A stretch of DNA of 64,000 bases from CAYQQQ01 sp964420125. Its GTDB lineage: Bacteria; Actinomycetota; Acidimicrobiia; Acidimicrobiales; Microtrichaceae. The DNA lies in assembly GCA_964420125.1 (NCBI GenBank), contig CAYQQQ010000019.1, forward strand, positions 22,090-86,089. Reading direction: 5' to 3'. A model generated the notes under the pieces. It ran no database searches, was not told where the DNA came from, and saw only the letters and a program-made list of their open reading frames with translations. Shown here one piece after another: positions 31,879 to 41,120 of this stretch (within the stretch, counting starts at the first letter, position 1; each line of letters opens with the position of its first letter). The translations under genes and the position numbers were made by a program.

Positions 31879-33344
31879 GCCGGCTCGGCCACGGTCTTGG
31901 TCTGCAGGTACTCCTCGAATCCGGCGACGCCCATCTCGCGGCCGAGCCCGGAGTGCTTGTAGCCCCCGAAGGGGACGTCACCTCCGTACCAGATCCCACC
32001 GTTGATGCTCATCGTCCCCGTGCGCACACGGCGGGCGAAGGCCCAGGCGCGCTCGGGGTCTGCGCTCATCACCGCTCCCGACAACCCGTAGGGGGAGTCG
32101 TTGGCGATGCGCAGCGCGTCCTCGTCGCCGTCGTGGGGGATCACCACCAGCACGGGTCCGAACACCTCCTCGCGAGCGACGCGCGCGTGGTTGTCGAGCC
32201 CCGTGACGAGGGTGGGTTCGATCCAGAACCCCACGTCGCGGTCGGCCGGGCGGCCACCGCCGGTGGCGAACGTGCCGCCATCCTCCTCGGCGAGGCGGAG
32301 GTAGCCCTCGATCCGCTCGCGCTGCCTTGCCGAGATCACGGGGCCGCAGACGGTCGCCTCGTCCGTGGGATCCCCGCAACCCACTCCGGACATGAGGGCG
32401 GCCATCTGCTCGACGAGGTCGTCGTGGAGGTGGCGGGGGACGAGGATGCGGGTGGTCAGCGCACATCCCTGGCCGGCATGGGTGCACCCGGCGAGCCCGG
32501 CGAGCATCGCGGACGTGCCGATGTCGGCGTCGTCGAGCACCACGAAGGCGGACTTGCCGCCGAGCTCGAGGAAGACCTTGGTCAACGTCGGTGCGCCGTC
32601 GGCCATCACCTTGCGCCCGGTGGCGGTGGAGCCGGTGAAGCTGACCATGTCGACCCTCGGATCCCGGCTGAGCATCTCCCCGAGCACCGGATCGGAGGAG
32701 GTCACGACGTTCAGCACGCCGGGTGGCAGATCGGTCTCCTCGGCCGCGATGCGGGCGAGCGCGGTGGCGCAGGCCGGGGTGTCGGGCGCGGGCTTGAGCA
32801 CGACCGTGCATCCGGCTGCGAGCGCCGGCGCGACCTTCGAGAGGTTGATCTGCCATGGGTAGTTCCACGGGGTGATCGCTCCGACGACCCCGAAGGGCTC
32901 CTTGAGGACGATCCTCCGCGAGTCCACGCCGAACGCCCGGCGTGTGCCCAGGTCCTCCTCCCACGCGTAGCGCTCGGCCAGCTCTGCGCAGAACTCGATG
33001 TCGCCAACCGGTCCCGTGAACTGGGGGCCGTCGACCAGGAACCGGGGTGCGCCGACCTCGGCGATCGTGAGCTCGCGCAGCTCCTCGGCGTGGGACTCCA
33101 GGGCGGACTGGAGCTGGCGCAGGCAGCGCACCCGGAGGCCCACGTCGTCGGTCCAGCCGCCGGCGTCGAACGCCTGTCGGGCCGAAGCGATGGCGCCGTC
33201 CATGTCGGCGGGACCGCCGTCGGCGACGTGGCCGAGGACCTCCTCGGTGGCGGGGTTGGCCGTCGGGTAGGTGGCGCCGGAGCCGGCCGGCAGCAACTTG
33301 CCGTCGATCAGCAGCTCGGCGGGGATGGACGTGGGGCTGCTCAT
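31875..33344 (-). CDS. NAD-dependent aldehyde dehydrogenase
   Basis: 489-residue enzyme oxidising aldehydes to acids. GAITPWNYPWQ lies in the cofactor region, the general-base Glu is in LELGGKSAFVV (about 262), and the nucleophilic Cys is in AGQGCALTTR (about 295). FGGYKHSGLGREMG is near the end. ATG at 33344 is preferred because GGGAGGT stands six bases before it; an ATG five codons upstream lies in that ribosome site. It overlaps the downstream hydroxyacid dehydrogenase (ATGA) and follows the SDR gene by 70 bp. It probably oxidises the aldehyde made by the P450/SDR pair. Confidence 0.92.
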   Translation of the reverse strand: MSSPTSIPAELLIDGKLLPAGSGATYPTANPATEEVLGHVADGGPADMDGAIASARQAFDAGGWTDDVGLRVRCLRQLQSALESHAEELRELTIAEVGAPRFLVDGPQFTGPVGDIEFCAELAERYAWEEDLGTRRAFGVDSRRIVLKEPFGVVGAITPWNYPWQINLSKVAPALAAGCTVVLKPAPDTPACATALARIAAEETDLPPGVLNVVTSSDPVLGEMLSRDPRVDMVSFTGSTATGRKVMADGAPTLTKVFLELGGKSAFVVLDDADIGTSAMLAGLAGCTHAGQGCALTTRILVPRHLHDDLVEQMAALMSGVGCGDPTDEATVCGPVISARQRERIEGYLRLAEEDGGTFATGGGRPADRDVGFWIEPTLVTGLDNHARVAREEVFGPVLVVIPHDGDEDALRIANDSPYGLSGAVMSADPERAWAFARRVRTGTMSINGGIWYGGDVPFGGYKHSGLGREMGVAGFEEYLQTKTVAEPA

Positions 33345-33414
33345 GGATGGACCTCCCATGCGGGGCGGGACGGCGTGGTGCGCGCTGTCGGTGAGAGGGT
33401 GCGGGTGGGTCGGC

Positions 33415-34191
33415 TCACGACTCGATCCTCAGGGGTGCCTCGGGCTCGAGCTCGATCAGGGTGAGGTGCGTGCCACGCGGTGCGCCCACCGCGGCCGCCA
33501 CTGCCCCGGCGACCCCGTCGGGGTCGAGGAACCCGTCGTGGCGGAGCAGCCCGTGGTCGGCCCACTCCCGCATGATGACGGGCATCTGCTCGGGAGGGAA
33601 GCCCCTGCCCATCTCGGTGAGCGTCGGGCCGGGGCGGACGATGGAGCAACGCACTCCTGTGCCCTCCAGCTCCAACTGCATCGCCCGCCCGAGGCCTTCG
33701 AGCCCCCACTTGGAGCTCACGTAGCTGGACATGGACGGGCGGGGGATCCGGACCACGTCCGAGCTCACCAGCACGACGTCACCACGCGTCCTCGACACCA
33801 TCCCTGGCACCACTGCGGCGACGAGCTGCTGCACTCCGAGCAGGTTCACCTGCACCTGGCGGGCGAAGTCCTCGGTTGCGGTGAGGTGGGCCTTCGAGGG
33901 GAGCACGTCACCGGCGACCGACACCAGGACCTCGATCGCTCCCAGCGCCGCTGCCGCTGATCGCTCGGCCGAGTGCACCGAGGTGGGGTCACCGAGATCG
34001 AGCGGGACGACCGCCACCGCTGCACCTTCGGCACGGAGCTCCTCTGCGAGCGACTCCAGCCGCTCCACCCGGCGCGCGGCGATCGCGACCGGATGGCCCT
34101 CCTCTGCGAGGCGGCGCGCGACGGCTTCGCCGATCCCGCTGGAGGCACCGGTGACGAGTGCCGGTCGACGGGCAGGGTGCACGAGGGTCAT
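33415..34191 (-). CDS. Short-chain dehydrogenase/reductase
   Basis: 258-residue classical SDR. The cofactor motif TGASSGIG is at about 15-22, followed by an RR pair (AARRVERL) suggesting NADP preference. The catalytic Ser is in VVLVSSDV, with Tyr and Lys in SSYVSSKWG. It would interconvert an alcohol and a ketone or aldehyde. ATG overlaps the P450 stop codon (ATGA), so it is co-translated with the P450. The likely substrate is the hydroxylated P450 product. Confidence 0.9.
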   Translation of the reverse strand: MTLVHPARRPALVTGASSGIGEAVARRLAEEGHPVAIAARRVERLESLAEELRAEGAAVAVVPLDLGDPTSVHSAERSAAAALGAIEVLVSVAGDVLPSKAHLTATEDFARQVQVNLLGVQQLVAAVVPGMVSRTRGDVVLVSSDVVRIPRPSMSSYVSSKWGLEGLGRAMQLELEGTGVRCSIVRPGPTLTEMGRGFPPEQMPVIMREWADHGLLRHDGFLDPDGVAGAVAAAVGAPRGTHLTLIELEPEAPLRIES

Positions 34192-35402
34192 GCCCTGCGG
34201 AGCTCCACGGTGGAGGGGAGGGCGGCGAACCCCCGGACGTTGACCGAGTGCACCCGCTCGACCCCCTCGGCGTCGATCTCCCAGTCCGAGATCCTCGACA
34301 GCAGCTCCTCGAGGCAGATGCGAGCCTCCAGGCGGGCCAGGGACGCGCCCATGCAGAAGTGGCGGCCGACGCCGAAGCTCAGGAGATCGGTCGTGTCGCG
34401 TCCCACGAGGTAGCGGTCGGGTTCGGGGAAGACCTCGGGATCGCGGTTGGCGGAGCCCACGAGCAGCAGCACGCGGGCCCCTTCGGGGATCACCCGACGG
34501 TGCAGCTCGACCTCGGTGGTGGTGATGCGGGCCAGCATCTGCGAGGAGGTGTCGAAGCGCAGCGTCTCCTCCACCCACGCGGGGATGGAGGTGGGGTCGG
34601 TGAGGACCTTCGCCTTCTGGTCGGGGTTGCGCCAGGCCCAGTACCAGGCGTTGCCCAGCAGCTTGGTGGTGGTCTCGTTGCCGGCCACCACCATCAGGAA
34701 GAGGAACCCGACGATCTCGTCGTCGCTCAGGCGGTCCCCGTCGACCTCGGCCTCCAGCAGCGCCGTGGTGAGGTCGTCGGTCGGCGTCGCCCGACGCTCG
34801 GCGATCATGTCCGCGTAGTACCCGACGAGCGTGAGCGCTGCCTCCACTCCGCTCGGCGGGACGTCCTCGACGCCCTCCTCCCGGTGCACGACGAGGTCGG
34901 CGAGCCGGCGGAGCTCGGCCCGGTCGTCCACCGGTACACCGATCAGCTCGGAGATGACGTCCATGGGGAGGCGGCCGGCCAGATCGCCGATCAGGTCCAG
35001 GCGGGGTGCGTCGAGGGCGGTTCGCAGGTGCTCCCTCGCGATGGCGCGGATGTGGTCCTCCATCTCGGCCACCCGCCGGGGCGTGAACCCTCGGCTCACC
35101 AGCGCGCGCATCCGGGTGTGGCGGGGTGGATCCATGGCGAGGAAGGACATCGTGCGGTGCGCATGGGGGCCGCAGGCTGCGGGATCCAGGGTGACGCCAT
35201 GGCTCGAGGAGTAGGTGGCGGAGTCTCGGAAGGCGGCCGCCACGTCGGCGTGGCGCGACAGCGCCCAGAAGTCGTTCTCCTCGTTGCGGTACACGGGAGC
35301 TTCCGAGCGGAGCCTGGCGTAGGTGGGGTAGGGATCCTCGTGGATGGCGTAGTGGTACGGGTTGTAGGCGACGTCGTCCCGGTCGCGATCGAGCAGGGTC
35401 AT
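34188..35402 (-). CDS. Cytochrome P450
   Basis: 404-residue soluble bacterial P450. The oxygen-activating I-helix reads VVAGNETTTKLLGNA, the ExxR motif lies in EETLRFD, and the heme loop is FGVGRHFCMGASLARLE with the cysteine thiolate ligand. There is no fused reductase, so ferredoxin and reductase partners must come from elsewhere; none lies in the window. The gene starts one base after the TetR gene ends and overlaps the SDR gene. In actinobacteria such P450s commonly hydroxylate terpenes, sterols or fatty acids. The substrate here is unknown. Confidence 0.94.
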   Translation of the reverse strand: MTLLDRDRDDVAYNPYHYAIHEDPYPTYARLRSEAPVYRNEENDFWALSRHADVAAAFRDSATYSSSHGVTLDPAACGPHAHRTMSFLAMDPPRHTRMRALVSRGFTPRRVAEMEDHIRAIAREHLRTALDAPRLDLIGDLAGRLPMDVISELIGVPVDDRAELRRLADLVVHREEGVEDVPPSGVEAALTLVGYYADMIAERRATPTDDLTTALLEAEVDGDRLSDDEIVGFLFLMVVAGNETTTKLLGNAWYWAWRNPDQKAKVLTDPTSIPAWVEETLRFDTSSQMLARITTTEVELHRRVIPEGARVLLLVGSANRDPEVFPEPDRYLVGRDTTDLLSFGVGRHFCMGASLARLEARICLEELLSRISDWEIDAEGVERVHSVNVRGFAALPSTVELRRA

Positions 35403-35403
35403 G

Positions 35404-36039
35404 TCAGGCTCCTCCCGACTCCGGGATGGGTCGTGATGGTGGCGGCGCGATGATCAGCGCGGCCGCTTCGCGCAGGCGAGCGGGGACCTGGTCGTAGTCG
35501 AGCACGCCGATGCCGGCTTGGAGGAGCACGCCGGAGAAGACCGCTCCCAGGGTGCGCAGCGTCGCAGCCGAGCCGTCGGGGCCCAGCGCGGCGCGCAGCA
35601 GCACCGTGGTGTGGGCGGCGATGGCGTCGCGGAGCCTGCGCACCTCGGGGTCGTCGGCCAGCACGGCCACGGTGCACGCAGCGGAGAGCTCCGGTTCGTC
35701 CGCCACGAGCAGACCCACCCGGGTGAGGACCTCGGCTGCTCGCTCTGCGGAGCCCTGCAGGTCTTCCTCGGATGGTGCCTCGAGACGCTGGAGGCGTTGC
35801 CAGTAGACCTCGGTCACGAGGTGGTCCTTGGAGGCGAAGTACGTGTAGGCGGTCGCCGGTGCCACCCCGGCGCGCCGGGCCACGTTGCGCACCGTCAGCC
35901 CGGCGTAGCCGACCGCTCGCAGCTCCTCGACCGTGGCGTGGGCGAGTCGGGCGACCGTGTCGGCCTGGCGGGGGCTCAGGTGTCGCCGTGGCGACACCGA
36001 CCGAGGTGTCTGAGGGAGCGCCGCGCCGGAGCTGGACAT
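35404..36039 (-). CDS. TetR-family transcriptional regulator
   Basis: 211-residue TetR-type repressor. The helix-turn-helix (about 24-70) shows LTVRNVARRAGVAPATAYTYFASKDHLV, typical of the family. The C-terminal ligand domain is helical (about 80-205). It is the first gene of the P450 operon, followed after one base by the P450, so it is probably an autoregulated local repressor released by the pathway substrate. A palindromic site covers its start codon (36032-36051). TAGTGT eight bases before the ATG may be a leaderless -10. Confidence 0.9.
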   Translation of the reverse strand: MSSSGAALPQTPRSVSPRRHLSPRQADTVARLAHATVEELRAVGYAGLTVRNVARRAGVAPATAYTYFASKDHLVTEVYWQRLQRLEAPSEEDLQGSAERAAEVLTRVGLLVADEPELSAACTVAVLADDPEVRRLRDAIAAHTTVLLRAALGPDGSAATLRTLGAVFSGVLLQAGIGVLDYDQVPARLREAAALIIAPPPSRPIPESGGA

Positions 36040-36053
36040 GTGTCCAGACACTA
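36032..36053 (-). promoter_or_regulatory. Palindromic operator over the tetR start
   Basis: CTGGACA (36032-36038) and TGTCCAG (36041-36047) are perfect arms around TG. A second palindrome, GTGTC-CA-GACAC (36040-36051), overlaps it. They cover the start codon and the probable -10 (TAGTGT, minus strand, 36053-36048), a good place for autorepression. Confidence 0.55.
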
Positions 36054-36125
36054 GTCCGGCAGGCGTCGACCGGGGGAGTCGCCGCACGCAGCTCTTCGGG
36101 GCGGACCGGAGGGTCGCCCTGGGTG

Positions 36126-36488
36126 TCAGCCGGCCGTGGCGCTGAGCTGTGCGCGCACCTCGTCCATGTCGAGCTCCTGTGCCTGGCGGATCAGGTCCTC
36201 CAGCCCGGCCTCCGGCAGCGCGCCCGCCTGGTTGTAGAGCAGGACGCCGTCGCGGAACACCATCAGCGTGGGGATGGACATCACGCCCAGGGAGCCCGCG
36301 AGCGCCTGCTCGGCCTCGGTGTCGACCTTGGCGAAGACGATGTCGGGATGGGCCTCCGAGGACTTCTCGAAGATGGGTCCGAACATGCGGCAGGGGCCGC
36401 ACCAGGATGCCCAGAGGTCGACCAGCACCGTCCCGTCGGCGGCGACGGTCTGCTCGAAGTTGTCGGCGGTCAGCTCGATCGTGGCCAT
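36126..36488 (-). CDS. trxA: Thioredoxin
   Basis: 120-residue thioredoxin with the redox motif WCGPC (Cys30 and Cys33) and the cis-proline loop MSIPTLMVF. It reduces protein disulphides or persulphides in the cytoplasm using thioredoxin reductase, which is not encoded here. ATG at 36488 has AGGAAG upstream. A perfect TACCCCATGGGGTA palindrome lies about 70 bp upstream, overlapping a TACGGT hexamer. It looks like a CsoR/CstR-family operator, and a gene for such a regulator lies at 41300. Sulphide or thiol-stress control is therefore a reasonable inference. Confidence 0.92.
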   Translation of the reverse strand: MATIELTADNFEQTVAADGTVLVDLWASWCGPCRMFGPIFEKSSEAHPDIVFAKVDTEAEQALAGSLGVMSIPTLMVFRDGVLLYNQAGALPEAGLEDLIRQAQELDMDEVRAQLSATAG

Positions 36489-36555
36489 GTGTCGTTCTTC
36501 CTGTCGTCGGTGGTCGCGGTGTCCGTTGCACCGGATCCTCCAGGATGAACCACCG

Positions 36556-36569
36556 TACCCCATGGGGTA
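36556..36569. promoter_or_regulatory. CsoR/CstR-type operator
   Basis: Perfect 14-bp palindrome TACCCCATGGGGTA between divergent thioredoxin and monooxygenase genes. It overlaps a possible minus-strand -10 (TACGGT, 36557-36552). Its shape matches operators of the CsoR/CstR family, and a degenerate copy precedes the regulator gene at 41235. Confidence 0.6.
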
Positions 36570-36640
36570 TTCCCGCAGCCGCGCACGGACCTGTCGGGCT
36601 GACGGCTATCCTCCCGCCGGTCCCGAACCAGGAGCTGCCC

Positions 36641-38170
36641 GTGAGCTTGGACCACCTCCCAGCCGAGCCTGAGGCCGGCACCGAGGGAGTCGAGCGCGTG
36701 AGGTCGGTCGACGTGGCGATCGTCGGTGCCGGCGCCGGGGGGTTGTGCATGGCGGCCCGCCTCCGTGAGCAGGGCATCGAGGACCTGGTGATCCTCGAGA
36801 AGTCCGACGGGGTCGGAGGCACCTGGCGCGACAACACCTATCCGGACGCCGCCTGCGACGTCCCCTCCCATCTCTACAGCTTCTCCTTCGCCACCAAGGC
36901 AGACTGGAGTCGCAAGTGGGCCAAGCAGCCGGAGATCCTCGGCTACTTCGAGCACGTCGTCCAGCGCTACGACCTGGAACGCCACCTCGAGCTGCGCACC
37001 GAGGTCGCGGAGTGCCGGTGGCTCGACGCGGCGCAGTGCTGGGAGCTGCGCACCGCAGCCGGTCCTCGGTTGCGCGCCCGGGTGGTGATCTGCGCCCTCG
37101 GCCAGCTCAACGTGCCGTACATCCCCGAGCTGCCGGGCCTCGGGGACTTCGACGGCACGGTGTTCCACTCGGCGCGCTGGGACCACGAGCACGATCTGCG
37201 TGGCGAACGGGTGGGTGTCGTCGGCGTCGGGGCCTCGGCCATCCAGTTCGTGCCGCCGGTGGCCGACGTCGCCGCGTCGGTCACGCTCTTCCAACGCAGC
37301 CCCAACTACGTGGGGCCGAAGCGGGACAGGGAGTTCCGTCGTTGGGAGCGGTGGGCCTTCGCCCGCGTTCCGGGCGTGGCGCGCCTCTACCGAGGGTCCA
37401 TCTACTGGCGACACGAGGCTCGCTTCGCCCTCATGCGCCGCAACTCGCTCCTCGGCCGGCTCCTGCAGGAGGCCTTCCGGCGTCGCGTCCGGGAGCTGGC
37501 CGACGACCGTCTCCCGATGGAGGCCCTGATGCCGGCGTACGCGCCCGGGTGCAAGCGCGTGCTGATCGCGGATCGTTGGTACCCGACGCTACGGCGCGAG
37601 AGCGTCGAGGTCGTCACCTCGCCGGTGCGACGAGTCGTCCCGACGGGGATCGAGTGCGACGACGGTCGTCGATTCCCGCTGGACACGCTCGTGTTCGGCA
37701 CGGGCTTCCGCACCACGGACTTCCTCACCCCGATCCGGGTGACCGGGCGCGACGGTGCAGATCTCGACGCGCTGTGGGCGTCGGGTGCGGCGGCCTACCT
37801 CGGCATGGGCATGCCGAGGTTCCCGAACCTCTTCCTGCTGTACGGGCCGAACACCAACCTCGGGCACAACTCCATCCTGTTCATGATCGAGCAGCAGGTG
37901 GGCTACGTGCTCGCCGCCCTGGAGCAGCTGCGCCAACGGGGGGCGACCTCCATGGAGGTCACGGACGGGGCGATGGCGCGCTGGGAGCGCGAGGTGCGTC
38001 GCCGAGCGGAGGAGACGGTGTGGGCCGAGGGGTGCGGCAGCTGGTACACGACCGACGACGGTCGACTCACCAACAACTGGGTGGGTCGCACGACGGAGTA
38101 CCGGCGCCGACTGCGCCGCCCGCGCTGGACGGACTGGTCGTTCCACGTCGGCAAGCCGAACCTCAGCTGA
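36641..38170 (+). CDS. Flavin-containing (Baeyer-Villiger type) monooxygenase
   Basis: 509-residue FAD/NADPH monooxygenase. The FAD fold begins AIVGAGAGGLCMA (about 27-39). GGTWRDNTYPDAACD and the fingerprint FDGTVFHSARWD match the type I Baeyer-Villiger patterns. The NADP fold is GVVGVGASAIQ. These enzymes insert oxygen next to a ketone carbonyl, giving an ester or lactone. GTG at 36641 has AGGAG seven bases upstream, and TATCCT (36607-36612) is a possible -10. It is divergent from thioredoxin and overlaps the convergent ThDP-enzyme gene by eight bases. Likely a partner to the P450/SDR pathway. Confidence 0.9.
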   Translation: MSLDHLPAEPEAGTEGVERVRSVDVAIVGAGAGGLCMAARLREQGIEDLVILEKSDGVGGTWRDNTYPDAACDVPSHLYSFSFATKADWSRKWAKQPEILGYFEHVVQRYDLERHLELRTEVAECRWLDAAQCWELRTAAGPRLRARVVICALGQLNVPYIPELPGLGDFDGTVFHSARWDHEHDLRGERVGVVGVGASAIQFVPPVADVAASVTLFQRSPNYVGPKRDREFRRWERWAFARVPGVARLYRGSIYWRHEARFALMRRNSLLGRLLQEAFRRRVRELADDRLPMEALMPAYAPGCKRVLIADRWYPTLRRESVEVVTSPVRRVVPTGIECDDGRRFPLDTLVFGTGFRTTDFLTPIRVTGRDGADLDALWASGAAAYLGMGMPRFPNLFLLYGPNTNLGHNSILFMIEQQVGYVLAALEQLRQRGATSMEVTDGAMARWEREVRRRAEETVWAEGCGSWYTTDDGRLTNNWVGRTTEYRRRLRRPRWTDWSFHVGKPNLS

Positions 38171-39719
38171 GCGGCGCCACCATCGCCTCCACCACCGACG
38201 GGCCCTCCACGGCGAACGCCGCCTCGAGCTGCTCGGTGAACTCCTCGGCGGTGGTGGCGCGGGACGCGTGCGCGACGCCGCAGCCCTCGGCCAGCGCCAC
38301 GAAGTCGAGATCGGGTCGGTCGATCCGCAACATGGCGTTGGCCCGCTCGCCGTCGCCGGTGGCACCGACCCGATCGAGCTCCATCTTCAGCACGGCGTAG
38401 GCGCTGTTGTTCAGGATCACGGTGGTGACGTCGAGTCCCTCGCGGACCTGTGTCCACCAGGACTGCAGCGTGTACATGGCGCTGCCGTCGGCCTGCAGGC
38501 TGAAGACCTTGCGGTCCGGGCAGGCGATCGCCGCGCCGGTGGCCACCGGCATGCCGTAGCCGATCGCTCCGCCGGTCAGGGTCATCCAGTCGTGGGGCGG
38601 GGCGCCGGCGGTCATCCCGGCGACGAACAGCCCGGTGGTGTTGCCCTCGTCGGCGACGATCGCATCCTCGGGCAGCAGTGCCCCCACGGCGGCCGCCATG
38701 GTCTGCGCTGTGAGGGCGCCTGTCGGCCGCTCGGGTCGGGATGCGGGAGCCGCAGGTGCCTCCGCATCGCCAGCGAGGAGGTCGGCCAGCTCGGCCAGGG
38801 CGGTAGCCGAATCGTCACCGGGGAGGCTGAGGTGGTGCACCGTGCAACCGGCGGGAACCAGCTCCGAGGGCTTCTCCGGATAGGCGAAGAACGACACCGG
38901 GGCGCTGGCTTCCACGAGGATCAGGTGCTTGAGGCCGTCGAGCTGCATCTGCGCGAACTCCGCGAGGTAGCCCAGGCGTTCCGCAGGGACGCGGCCTGCT
39001 CCGCGCTCGTAGCGCGCGGGGAAGGTCTCCGCGAGGAGCTTGGCTCCGGTGGCGGCGGCGACGCGGCCGGCGTCGGCCAACGGGCCTGCCAGGCAGGCGG
39101 TGCCGCCGACGAAGAGGCCGCACGGCTCGCCGCTGCGCAGGATCTTGGCCACCTCTTCCAGCCGCCCCGACTCCACGGGGTTCGCCCGGGGGACGGGGAG
39201 GGGGGCGGCCGGCCCACCGGAGGGGAGCCAGCTGGCATCCGCCGGCAGGATCAGGGTGGAGATCTGCCCCGGAGGACCGTGGGCGGCGGCGACCGCCTCC
39301 GCAGCGTCTCGAGCGACGTCCTCGGGGGAGTTGCTGCGGCGGACCCATCCCTCGAGGCTGGCGGCGATGGAGGCGATGTCCGACTGCAGCGGCGCGTCGT
39401 AGCGGGCGTGGTAGGTGGCGTGGTCGCCGACGACGTTCACGACGGGAGTGCGGGCGCGGCGTGCGTTGTGGAGGTTGGCCAGGCCGTTGCCGAGCCCGGG
39501 ACCGAGGTGCAGCAGCACGGCCGCGGGTCGTCCGGCCATGCGTCCGTAGCCGTCCGCCGCGCCGGTGGCCACCCCTTCGAAGAGGGCGAGCACCCCACGC
39601 ATCTCGGGCACGTCGTCGAGGGCGGCCACGAAGTGCATCTCCGAGGTGCCGGGGTTCATGAAGCAGGTGTCGACTCCGGAGTCGATCAGCGTGCGGATGA
39701 GTGCGTTGGCGCCGTTCAT
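38163..39719 (-). CDS. ThDP-dependent 2-oxoacid decarboxylase-like enzyme
   Basis: 518-residue enzyme of the acetolactate synthase/benzoylformate decarboxylase superfamily. The N-terminal pyrimidine-binding domain has the catalytic Glu in LALFEGVATGAADGYGR (about 50). A middle domain follows, then a C-terminal diphosphate-binding domain with QADGSAMYTLQ and the closing NN about 25 residues on. The sequence FMNPGTSEMHF near the N-terminus is common in poorly characterised members annotated as acetolactate synthase. The small intergenic gap (27 bp) after a hydroxyacid oxidase gene suggests the pair converts a 2-hydroxyacid to a 2-oxoacid and then to an aldehyde. Confidence 0.85.
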   Translation of the reverse strand: MNGANALIRTLIDSGVDTCFMNPGTSEMHFVAALDDVPEMRGVLALFEGVATGAADGYGRMAGRPAAVLLHLGPGLGNGLANLHNARRARTPVVNVVGDHATYHARYDAPLQSDIASIAASLEGWVRRSNSPEDVARDAAEAVAAAHGPPGQISTLILPADASWLPSGGPAAPLPVPRANPVESGRLEEVAKILRSGEPCGLFVGGTACLAGPLADAGRVAAATGAKLLAETFPARYERGAGRVPAERLGYLAEFAQMQLDGLKHLILVEASAPVSFFAYPEKPSELVPAGCTVHHLSLPGDDSATALAELADLLAGDAEAPAAPASRPERPTGALTAQTMAAAVGALLPEDAIVADEGNTTGLFVAGMTAGAPPHDWMTLTGGAIGYGMPVATGAAIACPDRKVFSLQADGSAMYTLQSWWTQVREGLDVTTVILNNSAYAVLKMELDRVGATGDGERANAMLRIDRPDLDFVALAEGCGVAHASRATTAEEFTEQLEAAFAVEGPSVVEAMVAPLS

Positions 39720-39746
39720 GTTGGGTGTGCTCCGCTGCGGTGGGGG

Positions 39747-41120
39747 TCAGAAGATGGTGTCGGGGTTCATGATGCCCTTCGGGTCGAAGGCGGCCTTGAT
39801 CCGGCGCATGAGCGCCAGCTTGGCGGGGTCCTCGAGGGCCAGGAGGTGGTCCCGCTTGGCGTGGCCGATGCCGTGCTCGGCGGAGATGGCGCCCCCGAGG
39901 GCGATGCCGGCTTGGAGGAGGTCGTGCATCACGCCCTCGCGCACCTCGGCATCGCCGTTGCAGAACACCCCGAGGTGCACGTTGCCGTCGCCGGCGTGGC
40001 CGCAGCCCGCGATCCAGGCTCCGTAGCGAGCGCCGATCTCCGACACGCTCGCCATGTACTCGGGGATCCTGGCCCGGGGGACGACGACGTCCACGACCTC
40101 GTCGGCGTTGTTGGCCTTGGAGATCCAGAAGGCCTTCTCGCGGGCGTCGATGAGCTGCTCTGCGGAGTGGGGCGGCAGGACGTACACGTCGAGGGCGCCG
40201 AGCTCCCCGAGCTGGAGTGCCAGGCTCTCGGTGTCCTGCTCCAGGCGGTCCTCGTGGGAGCTCTCCAGCATGACCACGAGGTAGGCCAGCGCGGCTTCGC
40301 GGACCTCCTCGGGGATGCCGAGGTCGAGGCCGACGAAGGCCGTGGCTGCCGCCATCGTCATCATGTCGATGTACTCGAGGATGAGCGGGCCGATCCCGGA
40401 GTCGACGATCCGCGGCACGGCAGCGGTCACCTCCTCCAACGTGGAGAACGGTGCCAGCACGGTTGCCTGGTGGGGGAGCCGGGGCTGCAGCTTGAGGGTG
40501 ATCTCGGTCACCAGGGCCAGGGTGCCCTCGCTGCCCACCACGAGCTGGGTGAGGTCGTAGCCCGAGGTGGCCTTCACGAAGCGCCCGCCGCTGCGAAGGA
40601 CCTCCCCGCCGGGGAGCACGAGCTCCAAGCCGAGCACGTGGTGGCGGGTGACGCCGTACTTGACGGCCCGCATCCCACCGGCGTTGGTGTTCACGTTGCC
40701 GCCGAGGCTGGCGGAGTACTCCCCGGGGTAGACCGGGTACACGAAGCCGTGCCGGGCGAGCTCCTCATCCAGCTCGTTGAGGCGTACCCCGGGCTGCACC
40801 ACCACGACGTGGTTGTCGGCGTCGACCTCCAGGATGCGGTTCATCCGCTCGAAGCTCACCAGGATGCCGTCGGAACGGGCGATGGCCGCGCCCGAGAGCC
40901 CGGTGCCGGCACCCCGCCCGGTCACGGGGATCCCGTGCTCGTCGGCCACCCGCAGCACCGCGGCCACCTCCGCGGTGCTCTCCGGGGTCACCACTGCGGC
41001 GGGCCGGCACGCGCTGATGGTGAGGGCCTCGTCGTGGGTGTAGTCCTCGCCGATGTCGTCGCCCATCAGCACGCGGCCCTCGGGGAGGGACGCGGCGAGC
41101 AGGCGTTGGACGTCGGTCAT
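39747..41120 (-). CDS. FAD-linked D-2-hydroxyacid oxidase (GlcD-like)
   Basis: 457-residue flavoprotein of the D-lactate/glycolate dehydrogenase family. The FAD_binding_4 fold carries GRGAGTGLSGAAI and the diphosphate-binding PGEYSASLGGNVNTNAGG. The C-terminal domain ends GGAISAEHGIGHAKRDHL, with His residues as catalytic candidates, and DPKGIMNPDTIF. It oxidises D-2-hydroxyacids to 2-oxoacids in the cytoplasm. ATG at 41120 has a strong AGGAGG site. It precedes the ThDP enzyme gene in the same direction. CAGACT upstream could be its -10. Confidence 0.88.
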   Translation of the reverse strand: MTDVQRLLAASLPEGRVLMGDDIGEDYTHDEALTISACRPAAVVTPESTAEVAAVLRVADEHGIPVTGRGAGTGLSGAAIARSDGILVSFERMNRILEVDADNHVVVVQPGVRLNELDEELARHGFVYPVYPGEYSASLGGNVNTNAGGMRAVKYGVTRHHVLGLELVLPGGEVLRSGGRFVKATSGYDLTQLVVGSEGTLALVTEITLKLQPRLPHQATVLAPFSTLEEVTAAVPRIVDSGIGPLILEYIDMMTMAAATAFVGLDLGIPEEVREAALAYLVVMLESSHEDRLEQDTESLALQLGELGALDVYVLPPHSAEQLIDAREKAFWISKANNADEVVDVVVPRARIPEYMASVSEIGARYGAWIAGCGHAGDGNVHLGVFCNGDAEVREGVMHDLLQAGIALGGAISAEHGIGHAKRDHLLALEDPAKLALMRRIKAAFDPKGIMNPDTIF

